Shown here one piece after another: positions 1-9,609 of a DNA stretch of 64,000 nucleotides. How positions within the stretch are numbered: position 1 is the first letter of the stretch; each line of letters begins with the position of its first letter. The notes below the pieces were generated by a model. It was not told the origin of the DNA, ran no database searches, and saw only the letters and a program-made list of their open reading frames with translations. The translations under genes and the position numbers were made by a program. The DNA comes from Polaromonas sp. UBA5171 (GTDB taxonomy: Bacteria > Pseudomonadota > Gammaproteobacteria > Burkholderiales > Burkholderiaceae_C): NCBI GenBank assembly GCA_002413395.1, contig DHWX01000109.1:66491-130490 (forward strand), written 5' to 3'.

Positions 1-341
1 ACCGCCACCGAACCATCGGGCTCGCGATTCCATGGGCAACCCCAGTGCTCCAGTTGGGTCAGCTCCTTGGGTGCCTCATGGATGAAGTACTCGACCGCAT
101 CCTGATCGGAGAGCCAGTCTCCGCCGCCCACGGTATCATGAAAATGCTGCTCATAACTGTCGTCAGGCTTGACCACTCCTGCCGCACCACCCTCCGCAGC
201 ACAGGTATGGCTGCGCATTGGATAAACCTTTGAAATCAGCGCTATGCGAATCTTGGGATCCGCCTGCGCGAGCGCAATGGCAGCGCGCAATCCCGCGCCT
301 CCTGCACCGACTATGGCCACATCCGTCTTGATCGTCTCCAT
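1..341 (-). CDS. frdA: Fumarate reductase flavoprotein subunit (5' part, runs off the window)
   Basis: The first 113 codons of a membrane-bound fumarate reductase flavoprotein are visible; the rest lies left of position 1. The protein starts [20 protein letters not shown], an FAD-binding Rossmann motif (GAGGAG at residues 12-17). It continues to [10 protein letters not shown], in which His45 matches the histidine that binds FAD covalently in FrdA/SdhA, and to [12 protein letters not shown] and [11 protein letters not shown]. These stretches resemble E. coli FrdA more than SdhA. FrdA reduces fumarate with quinol electrons during anaerobic growth. The ATG at 341 has GAGGGG upstream as ribosome binding site. 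The FNR-type promoter at 430-478 fits an anaerobic role. Confidence 0.93.
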   Translation of the reverse strand, partial: METIKTDVAIVGAGGAGLRAAIALAQADPKIRIALISKVYPMRSHTCAAEGGAAGVVKPDDSYEQHFHDTVGGGDWLSDQDAVEYFIHEAPKELTQLEHWGCPWNREPDGSVA

Positions 342-696
342 CAGTTCCCCTCAGAGTTGTCGTTGTCATGCCGTGTCGCCATGCCTGCTGCCCCATCTGC
401 CTGTTTTTATTGCTTTGTGCAATTGCAACCTTTTTGATAGTACTGCAGTGAAACTCCTGCTTTATTGATATACGTCAAAAATCACCCTAAGAGGGTATTC
501 CAGAAAATTGCATGCGGCACGGGACACCCAACATCCTGACAATTGAGGCCACGCCCGAGACCTCAATATCGCCAGAGACGACGTGCCCCACAGCAAGGTT
601 CAGTTCATTGCCGACGACGCTGATGCGCTTGCGCAGCATGCCTCATTTCGTGCACCGAGATCAGCGCAGATCAACGCAACGAACGACAATGGCGGC
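342..696. other. Intergenic region between divergent frdA and the flavin oxidoreductase gene
   Basis: About 355 bases without a convincing gene. The left part holds the frdA leader and its FNR-type promoter. The part from about 500 to 696 could be read in frame into the next gene from a GTG at 583, but those codons do not look like the family. I see no clear promoter for the rightward gene. A weak inverted repeat (TTGAGG/CCTCAA, around 541-565) is present. Confidence 0.5.
437..478 (-). promoter_or_regulatory. FNR-type class II promoter of frdA
   Basis: TTGATATACGTCAA (465-478) matches the FNR/Anr consensus TTGAT-N4-ATCAA with one mismatch. Reading on the minus strand, TACTAT (442-437) is a good -10 box, and its centre lies 32 bp from the centre of the FNR box. 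That is the spacing of an activator at -41.5. Transcription should start near 430, giving a leader of about 90 nt before frdA. The arrangement is seen directly; regulation by FNR is inferred. Confidence 0.7.
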
Positions 697-1698
697 ATGA
701 AAACACTTCAAAACATTGCCTTGTCCATGCTCGATCTGGTCGCCGTGCGCGAAGGCGGAACGGTGGCCGATGCGCTGGCAATTTCACTGCGCACCGCGCA
801 GCATGTCGAACGCCTGGGCTTTGCCCGCTTCTGGCTGGCTGAACACCACAACATGCTGGGCATCGCCAGTTCGGCCACGGCGGTTCTGGTGGGCTATATA
901 GCCGGTGGCACGCGCACGATGCGGGTCGGTTCGGGCGGCGTGATGCTGCCCAATCATGCGCCGCTGGTGGTGGCCGAGGCCTTTGGCACGCTGGCCGAAC
1001 TCTACCCTGGCCGCATTGACTTGGGCCTGGGCCGTGCCCCCGGCACCGATCCGGCCACCATGCGCGCGCTACGGCGCGACCGGACCGAAACAGCCGACGA
1101 TTTTCCGCGGGATGTGGCCGAACTGCAGCGCCTGTTGGCCCCGGCGCAACCGGGCCAACGCCTGATCGCTACGCCGGGTGCCGGCACCAATGTGCCCATC
1201 TGGCTACTGGGCTCCAGCCTGTTTTCGGCCCAACTGGCAGCCGAGCGCGGCTTGCCCTACGCTTTTGCCTCGCACTTTGCGCCGCGCCTGTTGCTGCAGG
1301 CGCTCACCCTTTACCGACAAAACTTCCGGCCATCGGCTACGCTGGTCAAACCCTATGTGGTAATTGGCGTGCCACTGATTGCCGCACCTACCGACGAAGA
1401 GGCCGAGTACCTGGCCAGCAGTACTCACCAGCGCGTGCTTGGCATCCTGCGCGGCGACCGGCGCGGACTGCAGCCGCCGGCAGCGCAATTCAGCGCACAA
1501 CTGCATCCCCAGGAACGCGCAGCCATTGACGACTTTCTGGCCGCCGCCGTGATTGGTAGCCCAGAGACGGTGCAGCGGGGTCTGAGCGCACTGGTGCAGG
1601 TCACCGACGCCGACGAGCTCATGCTGGTGTGCGACGTGTTCGATCCGGCCTTGCGGCTACGCTCGCTGGATATTGCCGCGGCTGCGCGCGCCGCATGA
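697..1698 (+). CDS. LLM-class flavin-dependent oxidoreductase (MsnO8/YhbW-like)
   Basis: A 333-residue luciferase-like monooxygenase. It begins [20 protein letters not shown] and contains the family stretches [50 protein letters not shown] and VPIWLLGSS, which shape the reduced-flavin pocket. Members oxidise a small substrate with FMNH2 and O2; the substrate cannot be told from sequence. I chose the ATG at 697 because homologues begin at this point. A GTG at 583 would add 38 unlike residues. There is no strong Shine-Dalgarno. It is convergent with the SDR gene, 19 nt apart. Confidence 0.85.
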   Translation: MKTLQNIALSMLDLVAVREGGTVADALAISLRTAQHVERLGFARFWLAEHHNMLGIASSATAVLVGYIAGGTRTMRVGSGGVMLPNHAPLVVAEAFGTLAELYPGRIDLGLGRAPGTDPATMRALRRDRTETADDFPRDVAELQRLLAPAQPGQRLIATPGAGTNVPIWLLGSSLFSAQLAAERGLPYAFASHFAPRLLLQALTLYRQNFRPSATLVKPYVVIGVPLIAAPTDEEAEYLASSTHQRVLGILRGDRRGLQPPAAQFSAQLHPQERAAIDDFLAAAVIGSPETVQRGLSALVQVTDADELMLVCDVFDPALRLRSLDIAAAARAA

Positions 1699-1717
1699 GG
1701 CTCAGCCGACGCAAACC

Positions 1718-2467
1718 TCAGCGCGCCAGATAGCCGCCGTCCACCGGGTAATAAGCGCCGGTCACAAAGGACGCCTTGTCCGAGGAAAGCCAAGCCACCA
1801 GTTCGGCGACCTCTTCCGCACGGCCCAGCCGACCAATCGGGTGGGCACCCACGAGCATGGCGTTAGTGGCGGTATCCTGCTCCAGTCCGCTGATCATGGG
1901 CGTATGGATGAAGCCGGGGCCGACGGCATTGATACGCACCCCCTGCGCGCTATACTCCAGCGCGGCGGCTTGCGTCAACCCCAGCACGCCGTGCTTGGCG
2001 GCGGTGTAGGCCGAGGCACCGGCAAGGCCTACCGCACCCAGAACGGACGCCATGTTGATGATGGAGCCGCCGCCGGTCTTGAGCATGGCGGCAATCTGGT
2101 ACTTCATGCCGTAAAACACGCCCGAGAGGTTGATGTTGATGACCTGCGCCCAGCCGTCCAGCGGATAGTCGGCCGTGGCAGCTTGCAGTCCGCCGATGCC
2201 GGCGTTGTTGCAGGCAATGTCCAGTCGGCCGTAATGCGCTACGGTCCGCGCCACCAGCGCCTGAGCATCCTCTGGCTTGCCGACGTCAGCCGCCATAAAC
2301 AGGGCATCGCCACCCTGCGCCCGCACCAGTGCGGCCGTTTCCTCGCCACCCTGCACATTAACATCCGACACCACCACTTTGGCGCCCTCGCGCGCCCACA
2401 CCAGCGCAACCGCGCGTCCGATACCCGACGAGGCACCCGTGACTAATGCAGCCTTGTTCTTCAGCAT
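1718..2467 (-). CDS. SDR family NAD(P)-dependent oxidoreductase
   Basis: A 249-residue classical short-chain dehydrogenase. The cofactor motif TGASSGIG is at residues 10-17, an Asp at 35 after the second strand suggests NAD(H) preference, NNAG is at 87-90, and the catalytic Ser141, Tyr154 and Lys158 (YTAAK) are present. It ends with the usual VDGGYLAR-type C-terminus. The ATG at 2467 is chosen because MLKNKAALVTG is the standard start; a longer reading adds unrelated residues. It lies 155 nt downstream of the efflux pump on the same strand and could be the last gene of that operon. The substrate is unknown. Confidence 0.88.
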   Translation of the reverse strand: MLKNKAALVTGASSGIGRAVALVWAREGAKVVVSDVNVQGGEETAALVRAQGGDALFMAADVGKPEDAQALVARTVAHYGRLDIACNNAGIGGLQAATADYPLDGWAQVININLSGVFYGMKYQIAAMLKTGGGSIINMASVLGAVGLAGASAYTAAKHGVLGLTQAAALEYSAQGVRINAVGPGFIHTPMISGLEQDTATNAMLVGAHPIGRLGRAEEVAELVAWLSSDKASFVTGAYYPVDGGYLAR

Positions 2468-2622
2468 ACGAATCCTTCGCGTCATTGCGCGGCCTGGTGC
2501 CGCAACGTTGCAGGTCTTCCAGTGTCCGGACAGGCCCTGCGGAAAAACCACAAACTTCATTGCCTGCCAGGCACCAGGGTGGCGCTTGATCCAACGCAAC
2601 CCAGCGGGAAAAACAATCGCGC

Positions 2623-4197
2623 TTAATGTGCCCCAGCCGCCGCATCAGCACTGATTGCATCAGCCTTGCTGTGCCGTGTCAGATATACCAGCGGGATCAA
2701 CGCCAGGAAAATCAGCGCCGAGACATAAAACACATCGTTGGCCGCGAGCATGTAGGCCTGTTGATTCGCCATGCGGTCAATCGTTCCGAGTGCCTGCTCA
2801 TGCGTCAGCCCTGCCCCGGCCAGCCCCGACAGTGCGTTGTTGGTGGCGGTGCTGCCCAGATTGACATATTCGCTGATCTGCGCATGATGCATGGCCGCGC
2901 GATCCTGCCAGATGGTGGTGGCGATGGATGTGCCGAAAGAGCCTGCCGTAATGCGCACAAAATTGGACAGGCCGGAGGCTGCGGGAATCCGGTCAGGCGA
3001 AATACCCGAGAGCGTGATAGTCACCAGCGGAATGAAGAAAAATGCCATGGCCACACCCTGAACGATGGTGGGAATCAAGATGGTGGTGAAGTCAGCCTGA
3101 ACGTTGAAGTTCGAGCGCATCCACAGCACCAGTGCAAACACCAGGAAGGCGAATGCGGAAAAACGGCGCGGGTCCACGCTGCCAATGCTTTTGCCCACCA
3201 CCGGCGACAGCAGCAGGGCCAGCAGCCCCACCGGGGCCATGATCATGCCGGCCTGCGTGGCGGTGTAACCCATGTATTGCTGCAGCCATAACGGCAACAG
3301 CACCACGTTGCCAAAAAACAGGCCATAGCCGACTGACAGCGCCAGCGCACCAGCCCAGAAGTTGCGCCGCTTGAAAAGCGTCAGGTCGACCACCGGGTGC
3401 TCTTCGGTGAGTTCCCAGATCACGAAGGCAATCAGTCCAACGAATGCCACGATACCCAGCGCCACCACCTCGCCGGAGTGAAACCAGTCCAGTTCCTGGC
3501 CCTTGTCGAGCATGATCTGCAGTGCACCCACCCACAGCACCAACAGCGTCAGCCCAACTGAATCGATCGGCAGTTTCTTGGTCAGACTCTCGCGCTTGTG
3601 AAAGATGCTCCAGGTGACGAAGGCGGCGCCAAAGCCCACCGGAATATTGATAAAGAAAATCCACGGCCAGGAAATATTGTCGGTAATCCAGCCGCCAAGC
3701 AGGGGCCCCAAGACGGGTGCCACCAGTGTCGTCATGGACCACAGGGCCATGGCGACCCCCGCCAGCGCTTTGGGATAACTCGACAGCAACAGGGACTGCG
3801 ACAGCGGAATCAATGGCCCCGCCACCAATCCCTGCAGGACCCGAAAGAAGATCAGCGTGGTCATGTTGGGTGCCAAACCGCACAACCATGAGGTGATCAC
3901 AAACAGCATCACACTGGTCACGAAAAGCCGGACCTGGCCAAAGCGCTGCGACAGCCAGCCGGTAAGCGGCACGGCGATGGCGTTGGCCACCCCGAAGCTG
4001 GTGATGATCCAGGTGCCCTGATTTGGACTGACGCCCAGATCACCGGCAATGGCCGGCAGCGAGACATTGGCGATTGACGTGTCGAGCACGTTCATGAAAG
4101 TGGCAGCCGACAGCGCCAGTGTGCCCCACATGCGGGCAGATCCCGTTAACGGCGGCGGATGGATATAGTCAGATGCCGGTGTGGATGCGGAAGCCAT
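2623..4197 (-). CDS. DHA2 family MFS drug efflux pump (EmrB-like)
   Basis: A 524-residue inner-membrane transporter with about 14 predicted membrane segments, the DHA2/EmrB topology. Typical motifs are LDTSIANVSLPAIAGDLG in helix 1, GWLSQRFGQVRLF between helices 2 and 3, the antiporter motif PVLGPLLGGWI in helix 5, and WPWIFFINIPVG. It should use the proton gradient to extrude hydrophobic drugs or anions through the adaptor and outer-membrane factor encoded just upstream. The gap to the adaptor gene is 66 nt, consistent with an operon. Its substrate is not predictable. Confidence 0.92.
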   Translation of the reverse strand: MASASTPASDYIHPPPLTGSARMWGTLALSAATFMNVLDTSIANVSLPAIAGDLGVSPNQGTWIITSFGVANAIAVPLTGWLSQRFGQVRLFVTSVMLFVITSWLCGLAPNMTTLIFFRVLQGLVAGPLIPLSQSLLLSSYPKALAGVAMALWSMTTLVAPVLGPLLGGWITDNISWPWIFFINIPVGFGAAFVTWSIFHKRESLTKKLPIDSVGLTLLVLWVGALQIMLDKGQELDWFHSGEVVALGIVAFVGLIAFVIWELTEEHPVVDLTLFKRRNFWAGALALSVGYGLFFGNVVLLPLWLQQYMGYTATQAGMIMAPVGLLALLLSPVVGKSIGSVDPRRFSAFAFLVFALVLWMRSNFNVQADFTTILIPTIVQGVAMAFFFIPLVTITLSGISPDRIPAASGLSNFVRITAGSFGTSIATTIWQDRAAMHHAQISEYVNLGSTATNNALSGLAGAGLTHEQALGTIDRMANQQAYMLAANDVFYVSALIFLALIPLVYLTRHSKADAISADAAAGAH

Positions 4198-4263
4198 GAA
4201 AGCCCTGAAGAACGCGAGAGGAAGGACGCAAAGCCGGGGGCGAAGTCGCCACCTGTCAGTGCA

Positions 4264-5541
4264 TCATTTGGGGGTCCGCGGTTGCGCGATGCGGCTGCTG
4301 GCCACGGCACTGCCTTTGCCCACATTGGCCGCAATCACGCGCCGCACAGCGTCATCGGCCGCATTATCCTGCACGACTGCAGGTTGCGCCTGCGTAGCGA
4401 CGCGTGGTGCATCGGCCAGGGTTTTGCCATCTTGCCGACTCACGTCCACTTCCACGTTCATGGACAAGCCCACGCGCAGCGGCTTCTCGGCGAGTTGTCC
4501 GGGTTCCAGCGCAATGCGCACGGGAATGCGCTGCACCACCTTGATCCAGTTGCCGGTAGCGTTTTGCGCCGGCAGCAGCGAAAAGGCGGCACCCGTGCCC
4601 GCCCCCAGACCTGTAACCGTGCCTTTGTATTCCATCTTTTTCCCGTACAGGTCAGCTACCAAGGTGGCAGGCTGGCCAATGCGGATGTTACGCAACTGTA
4701 TTTCCTTGAAGTTGGCATCAACCCAGACGTTGCCCAACGGAATCAGAGACATGAGCGGCATGCCGGCAGCCACCCGCTGGCCGAGTTGCACTGTGCGTTT
4801 GGCAACATAGCCATCCACCGGGGCCTGTAACGCCGTACGTTGCGTTGCCAGATAAGCTTCGCGCACCTTGGCTGCGGCCATTTGCACGCTGGGGTGTTGC
4901 TCGATGCGGGTGCCCTCGGTCAGCGCCTGGTTGCTGGCAAGCTGCTCACGCGCGGCAAGCACGGCCGCCTGCGCCGCGGACAACGCGCTTTGGGCGCTGT
5001 CCAGCTGTTGCTGAGCATGGCTGAGTTCCTCTTTGGAAACCGCACCGTTACCGGTGAGCGACTGACGCCGTTTGAGGTCGTCGCTGGCACGGGCGATATC
5101 GCTGCGGGCTCTAACAACGTCGGCCTCACGCAGCGCAATTTGCGCAGTCAACGTGGCGTTGTTGGCGTACAGCGTGCGCACCTGGCGTACCGCCTGGCCC
5201 AAGGCGGCTTCGGCCTGGTCGAGCGTCACTCTGACGTCGGCCGGGTCAAGTTGAACCAGCGCCTGACCAGCTTTTGCAAAGTCATTGTCATCCGCCATGA
5301 TGGCCGTGACCGTGCCACCAATTTGCGGCGTGATCTGGATCACGTTACCCTGCACATAGGCATTGTCGGTGGACTCGTAATGGCTGGCCACCAGATATTC
5401 ATAGGCGGCCCAGCCCAGGCCTGCGACCACGACGACGCTGGCCAGTGCAGTGAGCGCCCTTTTGCGCTTGGTGTTGCCAGCCGACGGCTGCACGACTGGC
5501 GAAGCGGATGCGTTGGAATTGGAAGTTTGAGGTGCGTTCAT
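4264..5541 (-). CDS. HlyD/EmrA-family periplasmic adaptor
   Basis: A 425-residue membrane fusion protein. A basic N-terminus is followed by one membrane segment at about residues 29-49. Then come the first lipoyl half (YVQGNVIQITPQIGGTVTAI), a long Ala/Gln-rich coiled-coil hairpin (roughly 100-200), the second lipoyl half (LQAPVDGYVAKRTVQLGQRV) and a beta-barrel region. It bridges the EmrB-type pump and the outer-membrane channel. The C-terminal tail of about 50 residues is Ala/Pro-rich and poorly conserved. It sits between the outer-membrane-factor gene (88 nt upstream) and the pump gene. Confidence 0.92.
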   Translation of the reverse strand: MNAPQTSNSNASASPVVQPSAGNTKRKRALTALASVVVVAGLGWAAYEYLVASHYESTDNAYVQGNVIQITPQIGGTVTAIMADDNDFAKAGQALVQLDPADVRVTLDQAEAALGQAVRQVRTLYANNATLTAQIALREADVVRARSDIARASDDLKRRQSLTGNGAVSKEELSHAQQQLDSAQSALSAAQAAVLAAREQLASNQALTEGTRIEQHPSVQMAAAKVREAYLATQRTALQAPVDGYVAKRTVQLGQRVAAGMPLMSLIPLGNVWVDANFKEIQLRNIRIGQPATLVADLYGKKMEYKGTVTGLGAGTGAAFSLLPAQNATGNWIKVVQRIPVRIALEPGQLAEKPLRVGLSMNVEVDVSRQDGKTLADAPRVATQAQPAVVQDNAADDAVRRVIAANVGKGSAVASSRIAQPRTPK

Positions 5542-5629
5542 GGTGCTTGTTATTTACCGGTTGCTCTCTAAATTTGAATATGCGAACCCAATGCGCGGCC
5601 AGCCAAGAAAAACCGGATATTGTCAGCTA

Positions 5630-7184
5630 CTATTGTTGTAGCAAATGAGCGACTGAGGTTGGCATCGGCGGGGTGGGTGCAACCCCACCGCCTAGCGCGC
5701 GAATCAACGCCACCTGCGTGTCCAGTGCACGGCCTGCCAGATCCACTGCCAGACGGCGCTGGGCCAATACGCTGGTCTCCGCAGTCAGCACATTGAGGTA
5801 ATTGCCCAGACCCGCCCGGTACCGCTGCATGGCAATATCGTAGGCGTCTTCCGCGGCTTGCCGGGCCGCAACCTGCTCGGCCTGCTGGCGGGCAATGCTC
5901 TGCAAAGATGCAGCCTGGTCGGCCACATCACGCACGGCGTCAATCACGGCGGCGTTGTAGCTTTCAACCGCCACATCGAGCTCGGCGGTTTTTCCGCGCG
6001 AGGTTGGCACGCAGCCGACCGGCGTCAAAAATCGGCAGACTCAGAGCCGGACCCACGCCCCACTGCCGGCTACCCGCATCGATCAAGTTGCCCAAGCCAA
6101 TACTGGAGAACCCGGCAAAGGCGACCAGATTGATATTGGGGTAAAACTGCGTTTTGGCATTCACTACATCTTTGGACGCGGCCTCGACACGCCAGCGCGC
6201 CGCTGCAATGTCAGCTCTGCGGCCCAGTAAATCGGCGGGAAGAGTGGCCGTAACAGCCACGTTTCTTATAGCTGCCTGATTAGAAGGAATAAGGGAAAAG
6301 TCACCAGTTGGCTGCCCAATCAGGGCGGCCAACGCGTTGCGCGTAAGCGCCATCTGCTCCTGCAGTGCCTCCAGTTGCAGGCGCGCCTCTGGCAGGCTGC
6401 CCTGGCTTTGACGCAGTTCCAGACGGGTGTCCAGCCCCGCATTCACGCGGTCTTGCACCAGCCTGAGGGTTTCCGTGCGTTGCGCCAAAGTGCGGCGCGC
6501 AACCAATACCTGCTCGTTCAGGCGTACCAGTTGGAAATAAGTGCGCGCCACCTGGCTGGCCAGCAGCACGCGGGCGGCTTGGGCATCGGCATTGGCGGCA
6601 TTCACGCTGCCCAGGGCGGCATCGAGCGCGGCGCGATTTTTACCAAAGAAATCCATCTCCCAACTGGCATTGAGCTGGGCCGTTCCACTTTCCTGGATGG
6701 AACCGCCCAGCGGCGGCGGGTATAAGCTGTTGGCGGTGAAGCGCTGGCGCGTCATGTCAAGCTGGCCATTGAGCTGCGGCAAGATCGCCGCGTTGGCCGC
6801 TTCCGTGACAGCTTGGGCACGCGCCACCCGGGCCTGCGCGAGTTTCAGGCTGGGACTGGCTTCAAGAGCCTGGCCAATCAGGCGGTTGAGCGGTTCGTCG
6901 CCAAAGTCGCGCCACCATTCGGCATTGATCGTCACCGGCACATTCGCTTCAGTCGCTGGGGCCTGCAAGCCCAGCGACTGCGCATCGCGCATGCTGGACT
7001 TTGGCGTGATATCCGGCAGGTCAGCGCAACCTGACAGGCCGGTGGCTATCAGGCCCGCAGCCGCCAGACTGGCCGTGGCAACCACGGCCATGCGAAGCCA
7101 GGCCCGCCATAGCGGCAACAGGCGCTCTGCGTGCACAGGTGCGTCTGCCAAATGGTTTTGAGATGAGTGGGTCTTATTGCTCAT
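5630..7184 (-). pseudogene. Outer-membrane efflux lipoprotein (NodT/OprM family), frameshifted
   Basis: The N-terminal part carries a signal sequence with lipobox LSGC and two-domain TolC-like repeats. It reads well down to SLPIFDAGRLRANLARK near 5994 and then leaves the family. The remainder (AELDVAVESYNAAVIDAVRDVADQ through to the end at 5630) continues in another frame. Removing one A from the minus-strand A5 run (T5 at 5989-5993 on the plus strand) restores one protein of about 517 residues, the normal size. The ATG at 7184 overlaps the marR stop by 11 nt. It would be the outer-membrane channel of the efflux system. The break may be a real mutation or a homopolymer error. Confidence 0.85.
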
Positions 7185-7692
7185 TTTTTTCAACCCGGGC
7201 ATGCAGGGTTTGTGCAGTATCGAGAATGCGGCGCAAATAGCCTTTGAGGGTTTGCCACTCTTCAACCGTGAATCCGGCAAGACATTCGTTCTGGATGCTG
7301 CTGAGCACGGCCGGAATAGCCTTTGCCGCCTCGCAGCCCTCTTCCGTCAGTTCAAGGTGGACGACCCGACGGTCCTCGCACGAGCGCACGCGGCGGCACA
7401 GTCCCTTGGCTTCGAGGCGGTCGAGTAGACGTGTCATGGCGCCAGCATCAAGCTCACAGGTGCGCGCAAGTTCAGCCACAGTGCTGGCGGCACCGAGTTG
7501 CAGTTTGAGCAGCGGTACCCATTGGGCGTTGGTAAGTCCGTTAGGCTCCATGCGGCGCTCCACCTCATGGGCTATGTGGTTCACGATCCTGCGCATCAGG
7601 TAGCCTAGGCTTTCCTTCGCCAGATAGCCTTGCGAACGGTAAAACTTTTCCGGTGCCACGGCAGCCCCAGAAGGGGTGTTATCGGATTTCAT
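7174..7692 (-). CDS. MarR family transcriptional regulator of the efflux operon
   Basis: A 172-residue winged-helix repressor-type protein. Features are the dimerisation helix (GYLMRRIVNHIAHEVERRM), the helix-turn-helix (STVAELARTCELDAGAMTRLLDRLEAKGL) and the wing with the conserved DRR (SCEDRRVVHLELTEEG). It is the first gene of the marR-channel-adaptor-pump operon and so probably represses it in response to a drug or phenolic ligand. The ATG at 7692 is preferred. An upstream TTG at 7719 would lie inside the -35/operator region. The predicted transcript starts almost at this ATG. Confidence 0.92.
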   Translation of the reverse strand: MKSDNTPSGAAVAPEKFYRSQGYLAKESLGYLMRRIVNHIAHEVERRMEPNGLTNAQWVPLLKLQLGAASTVAELARTCELDAGAMTRLLDRLEAKGLCRRVRSCEDRRVVHLELTEEGCEAAKAIPAVLSSIQNECLAGFTVEEWQTLKGYLRRILDTAQTLHARVEKNEQ

Positions 7693-7700
7693 AGTTTCCA

Positions 7701-7729
7701 ATATTAAATGCCTAGACAAATATTGTCAA
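7701..7729 (-). promoter_or_regulatory. marR operon promoter with overlapping palindromic operator
   Basis: On the minus strand TTGACA (7729-7724) and TAATAT (7706-7701) are separated by exactly 17 nt, a near-ideal sigma-70 promoter. The inverted repeat GACAA-N3-TTGTC (7715-7727) covers the end of the -35 box and part of the spacer. That is where a MarR dimer would block RNA polymerase. The start site, about 7 nt beyond the -10, falls near 7694, only a couple of bases before the marR ATG. Confidence 0.7.
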
Positions 7730-7780
7730 GGCTTTGTTTGTATCGACAACTTCTTGTGCCTTTTTTGACTAAACTTCCGT

Positions 7781-9565
7781 ATGGCTATTACTTCCCTTTC
7801 CAACGCTCCCAAGGGTGCACCCCGCTCCCTGTCGGGTCTGCTGCCGTTTCTGCGCCCTTATCGCGGCCGGATCGCGCTGGCGCTGTTTTTTCTAGTCATG
7901 GCTGCTGCCGCAACGCTGGTGTTCCCGCTGGCCTTGCGCGGACTGATCGACGGCGGACTGACCGCGGCTGGGAAAGGGGAGCAACTGATGGCGCTGCGCA
8001 CCCACTTTCTTGAACTGTTTGGTGTGGCTGCGGCGCTTGGGCTTTTTTCGGCAGGCCGCTTTTACATGGTGAGCTGGTTGGGCGAACGGGTGACGGCCGA
8101 CTTGCGCAACGCGGTGTATGCCCATGTGTTGCAGCAAAGTCCCGAATTTTTTGAGACCACGCAAACCGGCGAGGTGCTGTCGCGCCTGACCGGCGACACC
8201 ACGCTGGTGCAAACCGTAGTGGGCTCGTCACTCAGCATGGGCTTGCGCAATGCGGTGATGGGCATAGGCGCGCTGATCATGCTGGTGGTCACCAACCCCT
8301 ACCTGATGGTGCAGGTGCTGGGCGTTCTGGTGCTGGTTGTGTTGCCTTCGGTGTGGTTCGGGCGGCGCGTGCGCAAACTCTCGCGGGCCAGTCAGGACCG
8401 GGTTGCCGATTCCAGCGCGATTGCGGCCGAGGTGCTCAATGCGATTCCCGTGGTACAGAGCTACACCACTGAAGCCAGAGAGGCCGCGCGTTTTGACCGC
8501 TCGACCGCCGACGCTTTCAATACCGCCGTGCGCCGCACCAAGGCACGCTCGGTGCTGGTAGCCTTCATCATCATTGCCACATCGGCGGCGCTGCTGTGGG
8601 GCCTGTACCAGGGCACCGAAGCCGTCATACGCGGCGACATCAGCGCCGGTCACCTGGGCCAGACCGTGTTGTACGTGATTATTCTGGCCAGCGCGGCGGC
8701 CGTGCTGGGCGAGGTCTATGGCGATCTATTGCGCGCGGCCGGTGCCACCGAGCGACTGATGGAACTGCTCGAAGCGCGCTCACCTGTGATTTCTCCTTCA
8801 AATCCGGTTCCAGCCCAGGTAACACGGCTGGGAAGCACGATCAAATTCGAAGCCGTGACATTTCACTATCCATCACGTCCGACACAGCCCGCATTGAGCC
8901 ACTTCAGCATGCGCGTAGTCTCCGGGGAAACTATCGCCATCGTGGGACCGAGTGGCGCTGGCAAGAGTACGGTATTTCAGTTGCTGCTGCGCTTTTACGA
9001 CCCAAGCTCGGGCCGCATTGAACTGAACGGCGTGCGTACCGCTGACATGGCCCTGCATGACTTGCGACAGAGTATCGGCATCGTGCCGCAGGATGCCGTG
9101 ATCTTCTCCACCAGCGCGCTGGAAAACATCCGCTATGGCAAGCCCGACGCGAGCGACGAAGAAACCAAAGCGGCGGCCCGGGCAGCATTCGCGCACGAAT
9201 TCATCAGTGCGCTTCCCGAAGGCTATGACTCCTTTTTGGGCGAGCGCGGTGTGCGCCTCTCCGGCGGCCAGCGCCAACGCATCGCGATTGCGCGGGCGAT
9301 GCTGAAAAACGCACCTCTGCTGCTGCTCGACGAAGCCACCAGCGCGCTCGATGCCGAGAGTGAACGCACGGTGCAAGCGGCGCTGGAGTCAGCCATGAAG
9401 AACCGAACCACACTGGTCATTGCGCACCGCCTGGCCACGGTGCAAAAAGCCGACCGCATCCTGGTACTGGACCATGGTCAGCTGGTCGAGCAGGGGACCC
9501 ATGCCGAGCTGGTAAGTCACGGTGGCATTTATGCGCGGCTGGCGGCATTGCAGTTCAACGCATGA
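7781..9565 (+). CDS. ABC exporter, fused permease-ATPase (MsbA/ABCB type)
   Basis: A 594-residue half-transporter with six N-terminal membrane helices (about residues 20-310) and a C-terminal nucleotide-binding domain. The ATPase shows Walker A GPSGAGKST near 389, signature LSGGQRQRIAIARAM near 493, Walker B LLLLDEATSALD and the switch histidine in VIAHRLATV. As a homodimer it would export lipids or drugs from the inner membrane. It is divergent from marR and shares its 88-bp control region, so MarR may also control it. The family is broad, and calling it a lipid A flippase would go too far. Confidence 0.9.
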   Translation: MAITSLSNAPKGAPRSLSGLLPFLRPYRGRIALALFFLVMAAAATLVFPLALRGLIDGGLTAAGKGEQLMALRTHFLELFGVAAALGLFSAGRFYMVSWLGERVTADLRNAVYAHVLQQSPEFFETTQTGEVLSRLTGDTTLVQTVVGSSLSMGLRNAVMGIGALIMLVVTNPYLMVQVLGVLVLVVLPSVWFGRRVRKLSRASQDRVADSSAIAAEVLNAIPVVQSYTTEAREAARFDRSTADAFNTAVRRTKARSVLVAFIIIATSAALLWGLYQGTEAVIRGDISAGHLGQTVLYVIILASAAAVLGEVYGDLLRAAGATERLMELLEARSPVISPSNPVPAQVTRLGSTIKFEAVTFHYPSRPTQPALSHFSMRVVSGETIAIVGPSGAGKSTVFQLLLRFYDPSSGRIELNGVRTADMALHDLRQSIGIVPQDAVIFSTSALENIRYGKPDASDEETKAAARAAFAHEFISALPEGYDSFLGERGVRLSGGQRQRIAIARAMLKNAPLLLLDEATSALDAESERTVQAALESAMKNRTTLVIAHRLATVQKADRILVLDHGQLVEQGTHAELVSHGGIYARLAALQFNA

Positions 9566-9609
9566 CCGTCACTCTTTCCCGATGCTGATGCCGTCGCAAA
9601 TTTCATGCT

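Noticed and set aside
541..565. TTGAGG/CCTCAA inverted repeat in the frdA intergenic region
   Set aside because: Short arms with a 12-nt spacing and no link to a promoter; likely chance.
1673..2446. A 257-codon plus-strand frame opposite the SDR gene
   Set aside because: The SDR gene shows all catalytic motifs; the opposite frame has none.
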